Position numbers and translations under genes: made by a program. 59,040 nt of DNA from the NCBI GenBank assembly GCA_028101545.1, contig JAOHKZ010000012.1, forward strand, positions 1-59,040, given 5' to 3'. Within the stretch, counting starts at the first letter, position 1; the number at the start of each line of letters is the position of its first letter. The notes under the pieces are model-generated. The model was not told the origin of the DNA. It worked only from the letters and a program-made list of their open reading frames with translations, and ran no database searches. This DNA is from Opitutales bacterium (GTDB lineage Bacteria > Verrucomicrobiota > Verrucomicrobiia > Opitutales > Seribacteraceae). This document shows positions 18,209 through 26,946 of this stretch, in pieces.

Positions 18209-19897
18209 GTGATTAAGGGATCTCCAGGGCGTAGGTTCCGACATCTCTGCCGATTTATTGCCCTCGCTACGATTGTGGGATTGATCCATAAGTCTCATCA
18301 AGAATTGCTTGTTAGACTTCAGGATAAAGGACAGCCCATTGACCTTTCGGATGTACAGAAGGTTTTACCTCAAGCTGTAGCTCTTAATTCTGAAGACGAT
18401 AATCCTGCTGAGGTTCATGCCTATGATGAACAGGAAAAGCGAATCGGATTGATCACCCAAACATCACCACAGGGAGATTCAGCGATCGGCTTTTCAGGAT
18501 CCACTAACTTAATGGTCATATGGGATGAAGAGGATCAGGTCTCATCGGTATCGATTCGAACGAGTGGAGATACTGTTGATCATGTGGATGCAATTTTAGA
18601 AAAGCCTGATTTTTTTAAACAATTTGAAGGCAAGACGAGAGAGGACCTTGCTGAATTAGGAAATATAGAAGCCGTCTCCGGAGCCACTCTCACCAGTATG
18701 GCGATTGTTGATGCAATCGCTTTACGGTTTGGTGGTGAAAAAAAAGTAGGCAGGTTTCCCAATCCAATCCAGTTGGAAGAAGTTATAAAATATTTCAAAA
18801 CGGCCGCAGAGCTAGTACTATCAACAACTCATCCCTCACTCGTTGAAGTGCATGATAATAACGGAACAGTTCTCGGTAAAGTAGGTAGGACCTCACCTTA
18901 TTCCGATCAAATCATTGGTTATCAGGGACCCGTCGATACCCTTCTCGCTTTTGATCAAAACAGTTCCCTTCAAGGAATGAGAATTCGCTCAAGTTTTGAA
19001 AATCAACCTTATGCAGATTATCCAAATGATGATGCCTATTTTGAATCCCTTTTTACAGGCAAAACTATTTCAGAACTCGCTGACATGAATCTGACTGAGG
19101 AAGAAGTCGAGGGCGTATCCGGAGCCACCATGACAAGCATAGCGATGGCCGAAGGAATCGTGAAGACAGCAGGAGACTGGGACAGGAAAAGCGTAAAGGA
19201 TTCCGCAAAACCATTGATCTACTGGAAAGCCAGAGACTATGGGTCATTGGGAGTAATTTTATTTGCCGGCTTTGTAGCTTTTACCCGCCGTGGAAAAACC
19301 AAATTTTTCCGGATCACCCTGCAAATTCTTTTGGTCTGTTATTTAGGTTTAGTCAACGGGGACATTCTTTCGCAGGCACTGTTTGCGGGTTGGGCTCAAA
19401 ATGGTATACCTTGGCAACGAGCACCCATTCTAGCACTCCTAAGTCTTGCTGCTTTGATCATCCCGATGGCTACAGGAAAATCCTTCTACTGTCATCAACT
19501 CTGTCCTCACGGAGCGGTCCAACAATGGATGAGAAAGCTAAAGAAAAAACCGATTCATATTCCCAGAGCATTAGATAACATTCTAAAATGTGTTCCAGTC
19601 GCACTTCTTTTCTTTGTGGTGTTCTTGGCTTTTTCTTCATCCACACATACCGTCGCCATTCTTGAACCTTTTGACGCCTATGTTTGGGAAGTGGCCGGTG
19701 CCATCACCATCGCAATTGCTCTAATCAGTCTGCTTGTATCCGCTTTTGTACCCATGGCCTATTGCCGATACGGATGTCCCACGGGTGCCATGTTAAAACT
19801 CTTTGAATTTGGAAAAAATGACCAAGGGTGGACAAGAAGAGACTACCTGAGTTTTGGACTCCTAGGACTTGCACTTATCCTGTACCTTTTCTTTTGA
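18209..19897 (+). CDS. Membrane protein with two FMN-binding domains and NosR-like CX3CP iron-sulfur motifs
   Basis: A 562-residue protein from a GTG start nine bases after the FAD oxidoreductase stop. An N-terminal helix at about 13-27 anchors it. Two FMN-binding domains follow, each ending in the covalent flavinylation motif: S-G-A-T at 157-160 (target T160) and S-G-A-T at 304-307 (target T307). Then come several membrane helices (about 344-360, 369-390, 404-421, 461-477, 495-515) with two cysteine motifs, C428-x3-C432-P and C519-x3-C523-P, as in NosR/NapH-type electron-transfer proteins. The C-terminal ferredoxin domain usual in NosR is absent. The gene overlaps the ApbE gene by four bases. 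It probably carries electrons across the membrane through covalently bound FMN; direction and partner are inferred. Confidence 0.87.
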   Translation: MIKGSPGRRFRHLCRFIALATIVGLIHKSHQELLVRLQDKGQPIDLSDVQKVLPQAVALNSEDDNPAEVHAYDEQEKRIGLITQTSPQGDSAIGFSGSTNLMVIWDEEDQVSSVSIRTSGDTVDHVDAILEKPDFFKQFEGKTREDLAELGNIEAVSGATLTSMAIVDAIALRFGGEKKVGRFPNPIQLEEVIKYFKTAAELVLSTTHPSLVEVHDNNGTVLGKVGRTSPYSDQIIGYQGPVDTLLAFDQNSSLQGMRIRSSFENQPYADYPNDDAYFESLFTGKTISELADMNLTEEEVEGVSGATMTSIAMAEGIVKTAGDWDRKSVKDSAKPLIYWKARDYGSLGVILFAGFVAFTRRGKTKFFRITLQILLVCYLGLVNGDILSQALFAGWAQNGIPWQRAPILALLSLAALIIPMATGKSFYCHQLCPHGAVQQWMRKLKKKPIHIPRALDNILKCVPVALLFFVVFLAFSSSTHTVAILEPFDAYVWEVAGAITIAIALISLLVSAFVPMAYCRYGCPTGAMLKLFEFGKNDQGWTRRDYLSFGLLGLALILYLFF

Positions 19898-20937
19898 AGA
19901 TTTTTATCCCAGTCATCTCTCTTTTTATCTTTTGTACAATCAGTTGCACAGATTCAAGGGAGCAGCCTACCACAAAGCTTTATGAGCTAAAAGGACAGGC
20001 ACTAGGCACGACTTGGACGATCAAACTGCTTACCGAGGATACAAAAGATGAAAAAGACTTACAGAAGAATATTGACCAGCGACTCGAAGAATTGGAAAAA
20101 ATCTTCTCCCATTGGCGACCAGATTCAGAATTATACCAATTCAATGACGCCGTTACATCGGCACCCTTTTCTATACACCCTAAAATCCTCGAACTGGTTA
20201 AACATTCCCAGTGGATGAACATTCAGACCGGAGGAGCCTTTGATCCCACCATTGCCCCGGTTGTAAACCTTTGGGGATTCGGACCGGTCGGGATAACTCG
20301 CTCTACCATTCCCACTACCGATCAAATAGAGAAATCTTTGACTCTGACTGGCATGCAGAAATTGGAAATTCTTCACAAGGGGATGGTTCGAAAAAAAGTG
20401 CCCGCTCTTCAGCTCGATTTCTCGGCCTCAGCAAAAGGCGAGATCATCGACCAAATATGCAAACTCCTCTCTCGCTGGGGATTCAAGAATTATCTAGTGG
20501 AAATAGGAGGAGAGATCCGGGCTGAGGGAAAAGGTCGGAAAGGAAAAGGTTGGATTATTGGACTTGAGAATGGTGATCAGCAAAATGCAAAGGGGATAGT
20601 TTCTGTACCCTTGAGAAATTATGCCGTGGCCACCTCAGGGAGTTACCGCCTTAAAAAACCAAACCCCGAATCCAACCGAAGTGCCTCTCACTTAATCGAT
20701 CCACGAACAGGCCGACCGGTTGAGCATGAACTCATTGCGGTCAATGCTTTTGCACCTACGGCTCGGGATGCGGATGCGTGGGCCACCGCCCTAATGATCT
20801 TGGGTCCTAAAGATGGAATGAAAAAAGCGGAGGAACTGGATATGGTCGCCCGGTTTTGTGCAATCAAAAATGGACATATTGAAATTAGCTTAACTAAGGC
20901 ATACGAAAGACTTTATAGATCAGTTAAAAGTCGATAA
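19894..20937 (+). CDS. apbE: ApbE family FAD:protein FMN transferase (lipoprotein)
   Basis: I choose the TTG at 19894, which overlaps the preceding stop as TTGA and leads directly into a lipoprotein signal ending T-I-S-C (lipid-anchored Cys18); this gives 347 residues. Longer upstream readings would put 22 unrelated residues before the signal. The enzyme transfers FMN from FAD onto Ser/Thr of S-G-A-T motifs in exported domains. Visible family features are G-T-x-W near the start of the mature protein, the D-P-T-I-A-P-V-V-x-L-W-G-F-G block, an A-K-G segment, G-G-E-I-R-A-x-G, H-L-I-D-P-x-T-G and D-A-D-A-W-A-T-A-L with the magnesium-binding Asp residues. Its natural substrate is almost certainly the double FMN-binding protein encoded just upstream. 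Confidence 0.92.
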   Translation: MKIFIPVISLFIFCTISCTDSREQPTTKLYELKGQALGTTWTIKLLTEDTKDEKDLQKNIDQRLEELEKIFSHWRPDSELYQFNDAVTSAPFSIHPKILELVKHSQWMNIQTGGAFDPTIAPVVNLWGFGPVGITRSTIPTTDQIEKSLTLTGMQKLEILHKGMVRKKVPALQLDFSASAKGEIIDQICKLLSRWGFKNYLVEIGGEIRAEGKGRKGKGWIIGLENGDQQNAKGIVSVPLRNYAVATSGSYRLKKPNPESNRSASHLIDPRTGRPVEHELIAVNAFAPTARDADAWATALMILGPKDGMKKAEELDMVARFCAIKNGHIEISLTKAYERLYRSVKSR

Positions 20938-21079
20938 AAAACCTGACCAACATCATTAAATCTTTTTGTCTGCATAAAATCCATTGCCATCTTCGTGGAT
21001 TAGTTGAAAAAAAATGGAATTGTTGAATATATTTCGCTTTTCTAGTTTGCCCAACCCAACCATTCAAATTAAAAAAATA

Positions 21080-21835
21080 ATGTATCCATTACACATCCTC
21101 CTTTTGATCCTCATTTCCGGGTTACATATTACTATCCATTCAAAACCTCAAAAGCAGGTTACAATTCAATCTAAATTTTTTGAAATTCGTCCTAAAGGAG
21201 ATCCAGACATCCTTTCTGCACCCAGTATCACAACCCCTTTGGGTCAGGAAGCGAGCATCTGTATTACCGCACCATTAACATCAGAGGGAGTCGATAAAAA
21301 ACTCGAGGATGGGGTTCGTGTAAAATTTCAAGTTTTGGAGACTCCCAATGGACTTTTGATTCAAGGTTACTCTTTTGTGGGAATCCATGATCCGAATAAA
21401 CTTGATCAAGAAGTTGAGATTTTAGGATTATTTGAAGACAGACCTTTTGGATCAGATCAAAAGATTGCGGATGATTGGATGAACGAAATCCAATTGAGTG
21501 GTACTTTTAGAATCCGTGGGAAAGCCTATGCCTCCCTATCCACTCCCGAAGGAAACTTTTGGTTGGAAGAAGGAAAATTCGCTTCCGGATACAAACTTCT
21601 CGAAATGGACTTATCCAAGTCGCAACCGTCTGCACTCATCCAAAAAGGAGAAAAGAAAGCTTGGGTTGGCCTTCGATTGGGAGATTCATCAAACCAAATG
21701 AATATGACCCGGTCATTCAAAGATGGTGGGGTGATATTTGTAAAAGCAGTACAGCCTGGTGAAAAAATTTCTTTACCGATGGAAAAACCAAACGGAGAAA
21801 AGCTAATTCTGGAAATGATTACTACTTTAAACTGA
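21080..21835 (+). CDS. Exported protein resembling the C-terminal part of secretins
   Basis: A 251-residue protein taken from the ATG at 21080, where a clear signal peptide begins (hydrophobic 4-18); an ATG at 21014 would add 22 residues that do not look like a leader. The mature part starts with V-T-I-Q-S-K-F-F-E-I and then L-S-A-P-S-I-T-T-P-L-G-Q-E-A, which closely resembles the conserved block of type II/IV pilus secretins in which a Q-V-x-I-E-S-R-F-x-E-I strand precedes L-S-A-P-S-V-T-T. The rest of a secretin, including the long N-domains and the full beta barrel, is absent. It may be an assembly factor or an old fragment; I do not recognise a named family. It lies 142 bases after apbE and before a lipoprotein gene. 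Confidence 0.65.
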   Translation: MYPLHILLLILISGLHITIHSKPQKQVTIQSKFFEIRPKGDPDILSAPSITTPLGQEASICITAPLTSEGVDKKLEDGVRVKFQVLETPNGLLIQGYSFVGIHDPNKLDQEVEILGLFEDRPFGSDQKIADDWMNEIQLSGTFRIRGKAYASLSTPEGNFWLEEGKFASGYKLLEMDLSKSQPSALIQKGEKKAWVGLRLGDSSNQMNMTRSFKDGGVIFVKAVQPGEKISLPMEKPNGEKLILEMITTLN

Positions 21836-21897
21836 TATCTTAATGTGAAGGATGTATTATCCTTGAAGGTAGTCTGGTAATCCCAAACACTATTCAA

Positions 21898-22830
21898 ATG
21901 AAATATTCATTATCTTCGCTTATCCTCTTTCTCTGCCTAACCTTTAGTTCATGTATTGAATTTGAACGGGAGAAGCTATCTTACATCCATGATGTAGAAA
22001 AAGATGAATTAAGAGTCACCCTGACATACGAAGGTATCTTTGGGAATCTCGATAAGGGAGAGTATACACAAAAAAATCGTGACGATGTCGCAACTCATGA
22101 AAGTTTGAATCAATTGCAAATTGATCAACTGGAATCCGTCCTTAGGGAGAAAAGAGCTTTCTTCTTCAGCAATTGGATTGCTGAATACAGTAAACCTTCG
22201 GTCGAAAAGATGCTAAAATCTATAATAAAAGGAAATAAGCATGGAAAGTTTGGTGATCCGGAAAACAAACTCATAGAACTACTCCATAAGAATGTCGATG
22301 TACAAAATGTGGGGTTCTACAAAAACAAAGTGGGAAAGCTATGTGGTGCCCAAACTGTAAAAATAAGTAACATTTCACAGGTTCTTGCTTCGGCCAACGA
22401 AGTTATTCAAAGACAGATTATTGCCCACATTCCGCAATTGCGGAAAGAATTGGAAGAGAAGACCCCGAGTGCATGGAGTCAAAAAACAATTGATCTGATC
22501 GAAAAGAAACTGAAAAATAAGTTCGAATTCATCCAACTTGAAGGCAACCTCATGACCTTTTCAACCATCTTGGCAGAAGCAGAGCAAAAAAAGGTAAATG
22601 AAGATATACTCAAGGATTGGCCCTCTGGCACACGAGTTAAGTTCCGAGATGAAGGCATTGATGTTAAAATTGGAGGTAAAGATGACAAAGTCGGAAAGTT
22701 ATCCAAAAAGTGCTTTGATGAGTACCAGTCAAATGCCCTTAATTATATTGAGAAAACACACGGAGAGCTTCTACTTTCACCAAGAAATATTGGCAACCAG
22801 TTGACCAATTTCTTAAACGCTGAGAAATAA
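21898..22830 (+). CDS. Hypothetical lipoprotein
   Basis: A 310-residue protein with a lipoprotein signal: a hydrophobic stretch at 5-17 and the lipobox L-T-F-S-S-C, lipidated Cys19. The mature part is helical and highly charged, with no motif I recognise. One segment (Q-R-Q-I-I-A-H-I-P-Q-L-R-K-E-L) suggests coiled-coil character, and a later one (R-V-K-F-R-D-E-G-I-D-V-K-I-G-G-K) is beta-like. It lies between the secretin-like gene and an ECF sigma factor in the same direction with short gaps (62 and 78 bases). A role in the envelope, perhaps as an anchored partner of a regulatory system, is a guess from position only. Confidence 0.72.
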   Translation: MKYSLSSLILFLCLTFSSCIEFEREKLSYIHDVEKDELRVTLTYEGIFGNLDKGEYTQKNRDDVATHESLNQLQIDQLESVLREKRAFFFSNWIAEYSKPSVEKMLKSIIKGNKHGKFGDPENKLIELLHKNVDVQNVGFYKNKVGKLCGAQTVKISNISQVLASANEVIQRQIIAHIPQLRKELEEKTPSAWSQKTIDLIEKKLKNKFEFIQLEGNLMTFSTILAEAEQKKVNEDILKDWPSGTRVKFRDEGIDVKIGGKDDKVGKLSKKCFDEYQSNALNYIEKTHGELLLSPRNIGNQLTNFLNAEK

Positions 22831-22908
22831 TTCAAGGATAGCTTTCTCTAAACTGTTAAATACAAACTCTTGATGGAGTACTGTGTTTAATGACATCTAT
22901 TTATTTCA

Positions 22909-23445
22909 ATGCGATTCAAAAGCGAAAAAGATAAGCATACTTGCTTTTTGGGTCTTTTCACAGCCAATGAAGCTTCAATCCATGGCTATGTGCGTAGACT
23001 CGTATACAAAAGGGAAGATGCTATGGATGTGATGCAAAAGATTGCCATTGTTCTGTGGAAAAAATTCGATCAGTTACAATCAGATAACGATTTCAGAAAA
23101 TGGTCATTTGGGGTTGCCCGGTTCGAAGTCCTTGCTTGGAGAAGAGATTTAGCTAGGGAAAGGGAACGGTTGGTTTTATCCACTGAAACCATTGAACTCA
23201 TGGCCGAGGAATTGGATCGAAAAGCTGAGCAATTGGATTTGGAAAAAGAGGCAATTCTCCAGCACTGCTTAGGCAAACTAAAAATAGATCAACGATCCGC
23301 CCTTCAGGATATGTATGACGACGAATCAAACACTCCTGCACTGGCACAAAAATTTGGTAAGAGTATAACTGGATTCTATCAATGGATCTACCGTATTCGC
23401 CAAAGACTTGCCGAATGCGCCAAGCAAGTTGCCGATGCAACATAA
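22909..23445 (+). CDS. ECF RNA polymerase sigma factor
   Basis: A 178-residue sigma-70 family factor of the type expanded in Planctomycetes and Verrucomicrobia. Region 2 is at about 15-75 (I-H-G-Y-V-R-R-L-V, then R-E-D-A-M-D-V-M-Q, F-R-K-W-S-F-G-V-A-R), the link is long and charged, and region 4 is at about 120-170 (L-P-K-like L-K-I-D-Q-R-S-A-L, then A-L-A-Q-K-F-G-K-S). It would direct RNA polymerase to promoters released by an envelope signal. The FecR-type protein starts 14 bases downstream and is its probable membrane regulator. Two sulfatase genes follow in the same direction and are the nearest candidate targets. Confidence 0.9.
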   Translation: MRFKSEKDKHTCFLGLFTANEASIHGYVRRLVYKREDAMDVMQKIAIVLWKKFDQLQSDNDFRKWSFGVARFEVLAWRRDLARERERLVLSTETIELMAEELDRKAEQLDLEKEAILQHCLGKLKIDQRSALQDMYDDESNTPALAQKFGKSITGFYQWIYRIRQRLAECAKQVADAT

Positions 23446-23459
23446 TTCCCTCTAACAAG

Positions 23460-24785
23460 ATGAAAAAAGAAGATGAATTAATTATCCGTTACTTAGATCA
23501 AAACCTAAGTGAAGCAGGGGTTCAAAAACTGGATCAATCACTAAAAGAAAACTCAGATTTAAGAAAAAGGTTTTATGACCAGGTTAATGTAGGCGCGGCA
23601 CTCGAGGCAGAATTCTCTTCGCCATTGCTTGAAGAAAAAGTGATTTCTTTTAAGCAAAGGAACTCCATGGTCAGTATGCTTGGTATCGCAGCCAGTTTCA
23701 TTCTTGTCATTGGAATATTGGGATATTCTTTTTTTAACACAAAAGAATCGATTGCCACATTAGAATCGAATGAAAATGCGGCGTGGGAAAGTTCCTTACC
23801 CACCTTAGAGGGAAGCGAATTAAGCGCTGGATTGATGACTTTAAAGTCGGGTGTTGCAACGATCCGTTTTTCATCTGGTGCTGAAGTCGTACTGGAAGCT
23901 CCTGCCGAAATTGAACTGCAAAGTGCAATGCAAGGAAAACTGCTTAAAGGCAATGCTGTAGTACATGTCCCTGAATCTGCTCATGGTTTCACTCTGGTTA
24001 CACCAACCGGCTATGCGGTGGATCATGGAACCGCCTTTGGTGTATCGATTATGAACAACGGAAAAATATCCGATTTCAAAGTTTTGGAAGGTGAAATTTC
24101 ACTTCATTCGCCAAAGGGACAGTCTCTCTTTTTACTAGAGAATGAATCCGCCACACTTAACGATTATGGCATTGGTAAAAAGATTGTTCTAAGTGACGAA
24201 CAACCTCTTCAAATTCCTGAGCGAGAAGATAAAGTATTACGCATTCAAACAGAGGGAAAATGCCAGTCCATCATCCGAAATGATCAGATTGAGCATCTCG
24301 ATCAGGATTACTTAATGGTTAAATTGGACACTGGTTCCAATCCCTATGAAAGAAGGTCTTTATTTAATTTCAAACAGGATAAAGTGGACTGGAGTAAGAT
24401 AAAAAAATCAAGATTGAGATTGAATTTGGTCCCGTGCGGTTTCGGCCATCGGGTCTACCTTCCCAAAACCAATCGGTTCAATCTCTATGCCCTTGCTGGA
24501 TTTACCGGGGTGGAATCGTGGGGGAATTTAAAATGGGAAGATGCACCCACAACTGAATCGGCTACCTTAGTAGGTAAATTTGAAATCCCGCGCAGCCAGG
24601 AACGTGGTTCCATCACGATAGAAAGCAATGAACTAGTGGAATTTCTAAAATCAAACAACGCCAGTGAATACACCTTTATCCTGACCAGAGAAACTACTGA
24701 AACCAGAGGGAGCGGTATGGTTCATGCATTTGCCAGTGATTCCCATCCAGAAGCTTCGGGGCCCACATTAGAATTAAGTTTCTAA
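23460..24785 (+). CDS. FecR-domain membrane protein with C-terminal CBM/DNRLRE-like domain
   Basis: From the ATG at 23460 the protein has 441 residues. Residues 1-69 are cytoplasmic and helical (Y-L-D-Q-N-L-S-E near 11-18, anti-sigma-like). One membrane helix spans about 70-92. The periplasmic FecR domain covers about 130-260 (V-A-T-I-R-F-S-S-G-A-E-V, then G-x-A-V-V-H-V-P, then D-H-G-T-A-F-G-V). The C-terminal 150 residues form a beta-sandwich of the DNRLRE/CBM96-like kind (R-R-S-L-F-N-F, later S-E-Y-T-F-I-L-T-R). The cytoplasmic part probably holds the sigma factor and the outer part senses a glycan or cell-wall signal. This is a known PVC arrangement; the ligand is inferred, not shown. Confidence 0.85.
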   Translation: MKKEDELIIRYLDQNLSEAGVQKLDQSLKENSDLRKRFYDQVNVGAALEAEFSSPLLEEKVISFKQRNSMVSMLGIAASFILVIGILGYSFFNTKESIATLESNENAAWESSLPTLEGSELSAGLMTLKSGVATIRFSSGAEVVLEAPAEIELQSAMQGKLLKGNAVVHVPESAHGFTLVTPTGYAVDHGTAFGVSIMNNGKISDFKVLEGEISLHSPKGQSLFLLENESATLNDYGIGKKIVLSDEQPLQIPEREDKVLRIQTEGKCQSIIRNDQIEHLDQDYLMVKLDTGSNPYERRSLFNFKQDKVDWSKIKKSRLRLNLVPCGFGHRVYLPKTNRFNLYALAGFTGVESWGNLKWEDAPTTESATLVGKFEIPRSQERGSITIESNELVEFLKSNNASEYTFILTRETTETRGSGMVHAFASDSHPEASGPTLELSF

Positions 24786-24811
24786 AAACAAATCCCTTCA
24801 CGCGTTTATTC

Positions 24812-24822
24812 AAAAGGAGGTG
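24812..24822 (+). promoter_or_regulatory. Unusually strong Shine-Dalgarno match set 44 bases before the sulfatase start
   Basis: AAAAGGAGGTG is a near-perfect complement of the 16S rRNA 3' tail, rare in this window, but it sits 44 bases before the sulfatase ATG at 24867, too far to serve it directly. It could start a very short leader: a TTG at 24831 gives four codons, and the GTG at the end of the motif gives 16 codons ending TGA, overlapping the sulfatase ATG as ATGA. Either could couple translation. It could also be chance. Confidence 0.3.
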
Positions 24823-24866
24823 CTATCGCCTTGCAAAAAAAGTAGGGAGCTTAGTAGGATCTCACA

Positions 24867-26912
24867 ATGAAACTTCTTTTATTTCTACCCCTCATTCCAT
24901 TCATTGTATTTTCACAAATTTCTGACCAGCCAAATGTTGTTCTCTTCATGGCTGATGACATGGGTATGGGCGATACATCAGCTTATCAATTTTATACCAA
25001 GAACTCAGACGATCAACAGATTCACACCCCGGCCATGGAAAAGCTTGCCAGTATGGGCATGCTCTTTACCGATGCACATACTCCATCATCCCGGTGTACC
25101 CCCACTCGATACGGATTGCTGACTGGCAGATACCCTTGGCGTGCACGAATGAAACACTGGGTGCTGTTTGGCGTTCAAGGAGATCCTCTCATCGAAGAAG
25201 ACCGCCCCACCCTCGCCACTCTTTTTCGTTCCCAAGGGTATGCCACGGCCATGGTGGGAAAGTGGCACCTAGGACTGCGATTCACCAAAACAAATGGAAA
25301 ACCGGCTGCAGGCTGGGAAGATGCGGATCTAACCAAAGATGTTTTTGACGGCCCCTGTGACCACGGGTTTAACTACGCACGCTTTACTTCCCGCTCCCAT
25401 GGAACTTCCGGTCCGAATGCAGGCACAACTGGACCAAAGACAAACAAGAACCGCAATACTCCCACTCAGTCAATTGGCCCCGGTCATATCCATAATCGTC
25501 GAATCATCGGAGCCACAGGCAAGGGTAAACAATTGGCCAAAGCAGGAGAAAAAGCCTATGATCTTCATTCTCTGGGTAGTCGCCATTCAAACCATGCGAT
25601 GGAATTCATCGACCAACACACCAGAAACCCTAAGAGTTCCATTAATCCATTCTTTCTGTATTATCCAAGTAATTCAAATCACGGACCCTACACAGTAGAT
25701 AACGAGATTGGGGGAAAGAAAGTAAAGGGAGCCGGCAAAATGGTATCAGGCGAATCCGCTTCTGTTCGCCACGACTATATTTATGAGAATGATGTGGCTT
25801 TGGGTCGCCTGCTTGATTTCCTTGAAAATACAAAAGATCCAAGAAAGCCGAGTCGAAAACTTATTGAAAATACGATTGTAATTTTCACATCAGACAATGG
25901 AGCGGAAGTAAAAACCAAAACTGCAACCGGCCCAGTACGAAGTAATAAAGGCAGTTGTTACGAAGGTGGGCATCGTGTGCCTTTCATTGTTTCATGGCCA
26001 ATTGGCAAAGTGAAAAAAGGAGAAAAAAGTAATCAGCTTATTGGATTACAGGACCTATACTCCACCTTTTCAGAAATTCTAAAAGTGCCACTTCCTGACC
26101 TTAGAAAAGGATCAAAGGGAGGAGAAGATAGTTTTAACATCTTACCAACTTGGAAAGGAGAAAAAATCAGCAATCGTCCCATGTTCTACAATGACCATAA
26201 GGAATCTAAGGATGGGGCCGCCTGTGCCATGCGATTGGACAATCCAAAGATCGCTGGGAAAATCAAAACCGGACAGTGGAAAATATTTTTTGATGCATCT
26301 CTTCTTAGGCAAGCAAAGGCAAAACCAGTCGAATTGTATGATCTAAGAACTGATCCGATGGAGACAAAAAATCGTTTAGAAGATCCAGAACTTAAATCGC
26401 TGATCAAAAAACTCACTTCAATTGCAATTCTCCACCGCACTGTGGGGGGACACCGCTTTGTTTCCTTCGCCCCAAAAAAACGAATTGTTTTTGACTGGAC
26501 CAAGCCGATGCCAATTCCAGCCCCGCTTACTTTGTCAATTTCAGGTAAAGGGGGACTCCCAACTCAAAAGCCAGACGGACTTGGAATCGAAGGAAAAGAA
26601 TCATCCCGCATCGATAAAGGTGAAGGAATTGCCCTCCGGTTTGAACAGGATGTTCTGATTGAATCCATTGCATTAAAAGCAGGAGATGGATCGTGTGGGG
26701 GAAGCTTGGTGAAGGGAAAGAACTCACCTCTTGCTATATATTGTATTGATGCGGATAATGACGCAAATGATCAAAAAGGTATCATCAGTGACCTGGGAAT
26801 TATCAAAAAAGGTGAAAGGCTTATACTGGACGCAGGACCTCATTTAGGAGTGGAACAACCGGGAAGCTGGAAACTTCAAAGTCTTCTGGTACGGCCCTTT
26901 GCTCAAGACTAA
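24867..26912 (+). CDS. Sulfatase with C-terminal beta extension
   Basis: A 681-residue exported type I sulfatase, longer than usual. The signal peptide is 1-16; metal motif M-A-D-D-M-G-M-G-D at 28-36; formylglycine cysteine C77 in C-T-P-T-R; G-K-W-H-L-G; and T-S-D-N-G-A for the late metal ligands. The catalytic part ends near residue 530. The last 150 residues form an added beta-rich region with a D-A-D-N-D-A-N-D segment that could bind calcium. It starts 81 bases after the FecR gene and is followed after 34 bases by another sulfatase, so both may be controlled by the ECF/FecR pair. Substrate is unknown. Confidence 0.93.
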   Translation: MKLLLFLPLIPFIVFSQISDQPNVVLFMADDMGMGDTSAYQFYTKNSDDQQIHTPAMEKLASMGMLFTDAHTPSSRCTPTRYGLLTGRYPWRARMKHWVLFGVQGDPLIEEDRPTLATLFRSQGYATAMVGKWHLGLRFTKTNGKPAAGWEDADLTKDVFDGPCDHGFNYARFTSRSHGTSGPNAGTTGPKTNKNRNTPTQSIGPGHIHNRRIIGATGKGKQLAKAGEKAYDLHSLGSRHSNHAMEFIDQHTRNPKSSINPFFLYYPSNSNHGPYTVDNEIGGKKVKGAGKMVSGESASVRHDYIYENDVALGRLLDFLENTKDPRKPSRKLIENTIVIFTSDNGAEVKTKTATGPVRSNKGSCYEGGHRVPFIVSWPIGKVKKGEKSNQLIGLQDLYSTFSEILKVPLPDLRKGSKGGEDSFNILPTWKGEKISNRPMFYNDHKESKDGAACAMRLDNPKIAGKIKTGQWKIFFDASLLRQAKAKPVELYDLRTDPMETKNRLEDPELKSLIKKLTSIAILHRTVGGHRFVSFAPKKRIVFDWTKPMPIPAPLTLSISGKGGLPTQKPDGLGIEGKESSRIDKGEGIALRFEQDVLIESIALKAGDGSCGGSLVKGKNSPLAIYCIDADNDANDQKGIISDLGIIKKGERLILDAGPHLGVEQPGSWKLQSLLVRPFAQD

Positions 26913-26946
26913 ATTTTAAAATCTAAAATAATTTAATTATAATAAA

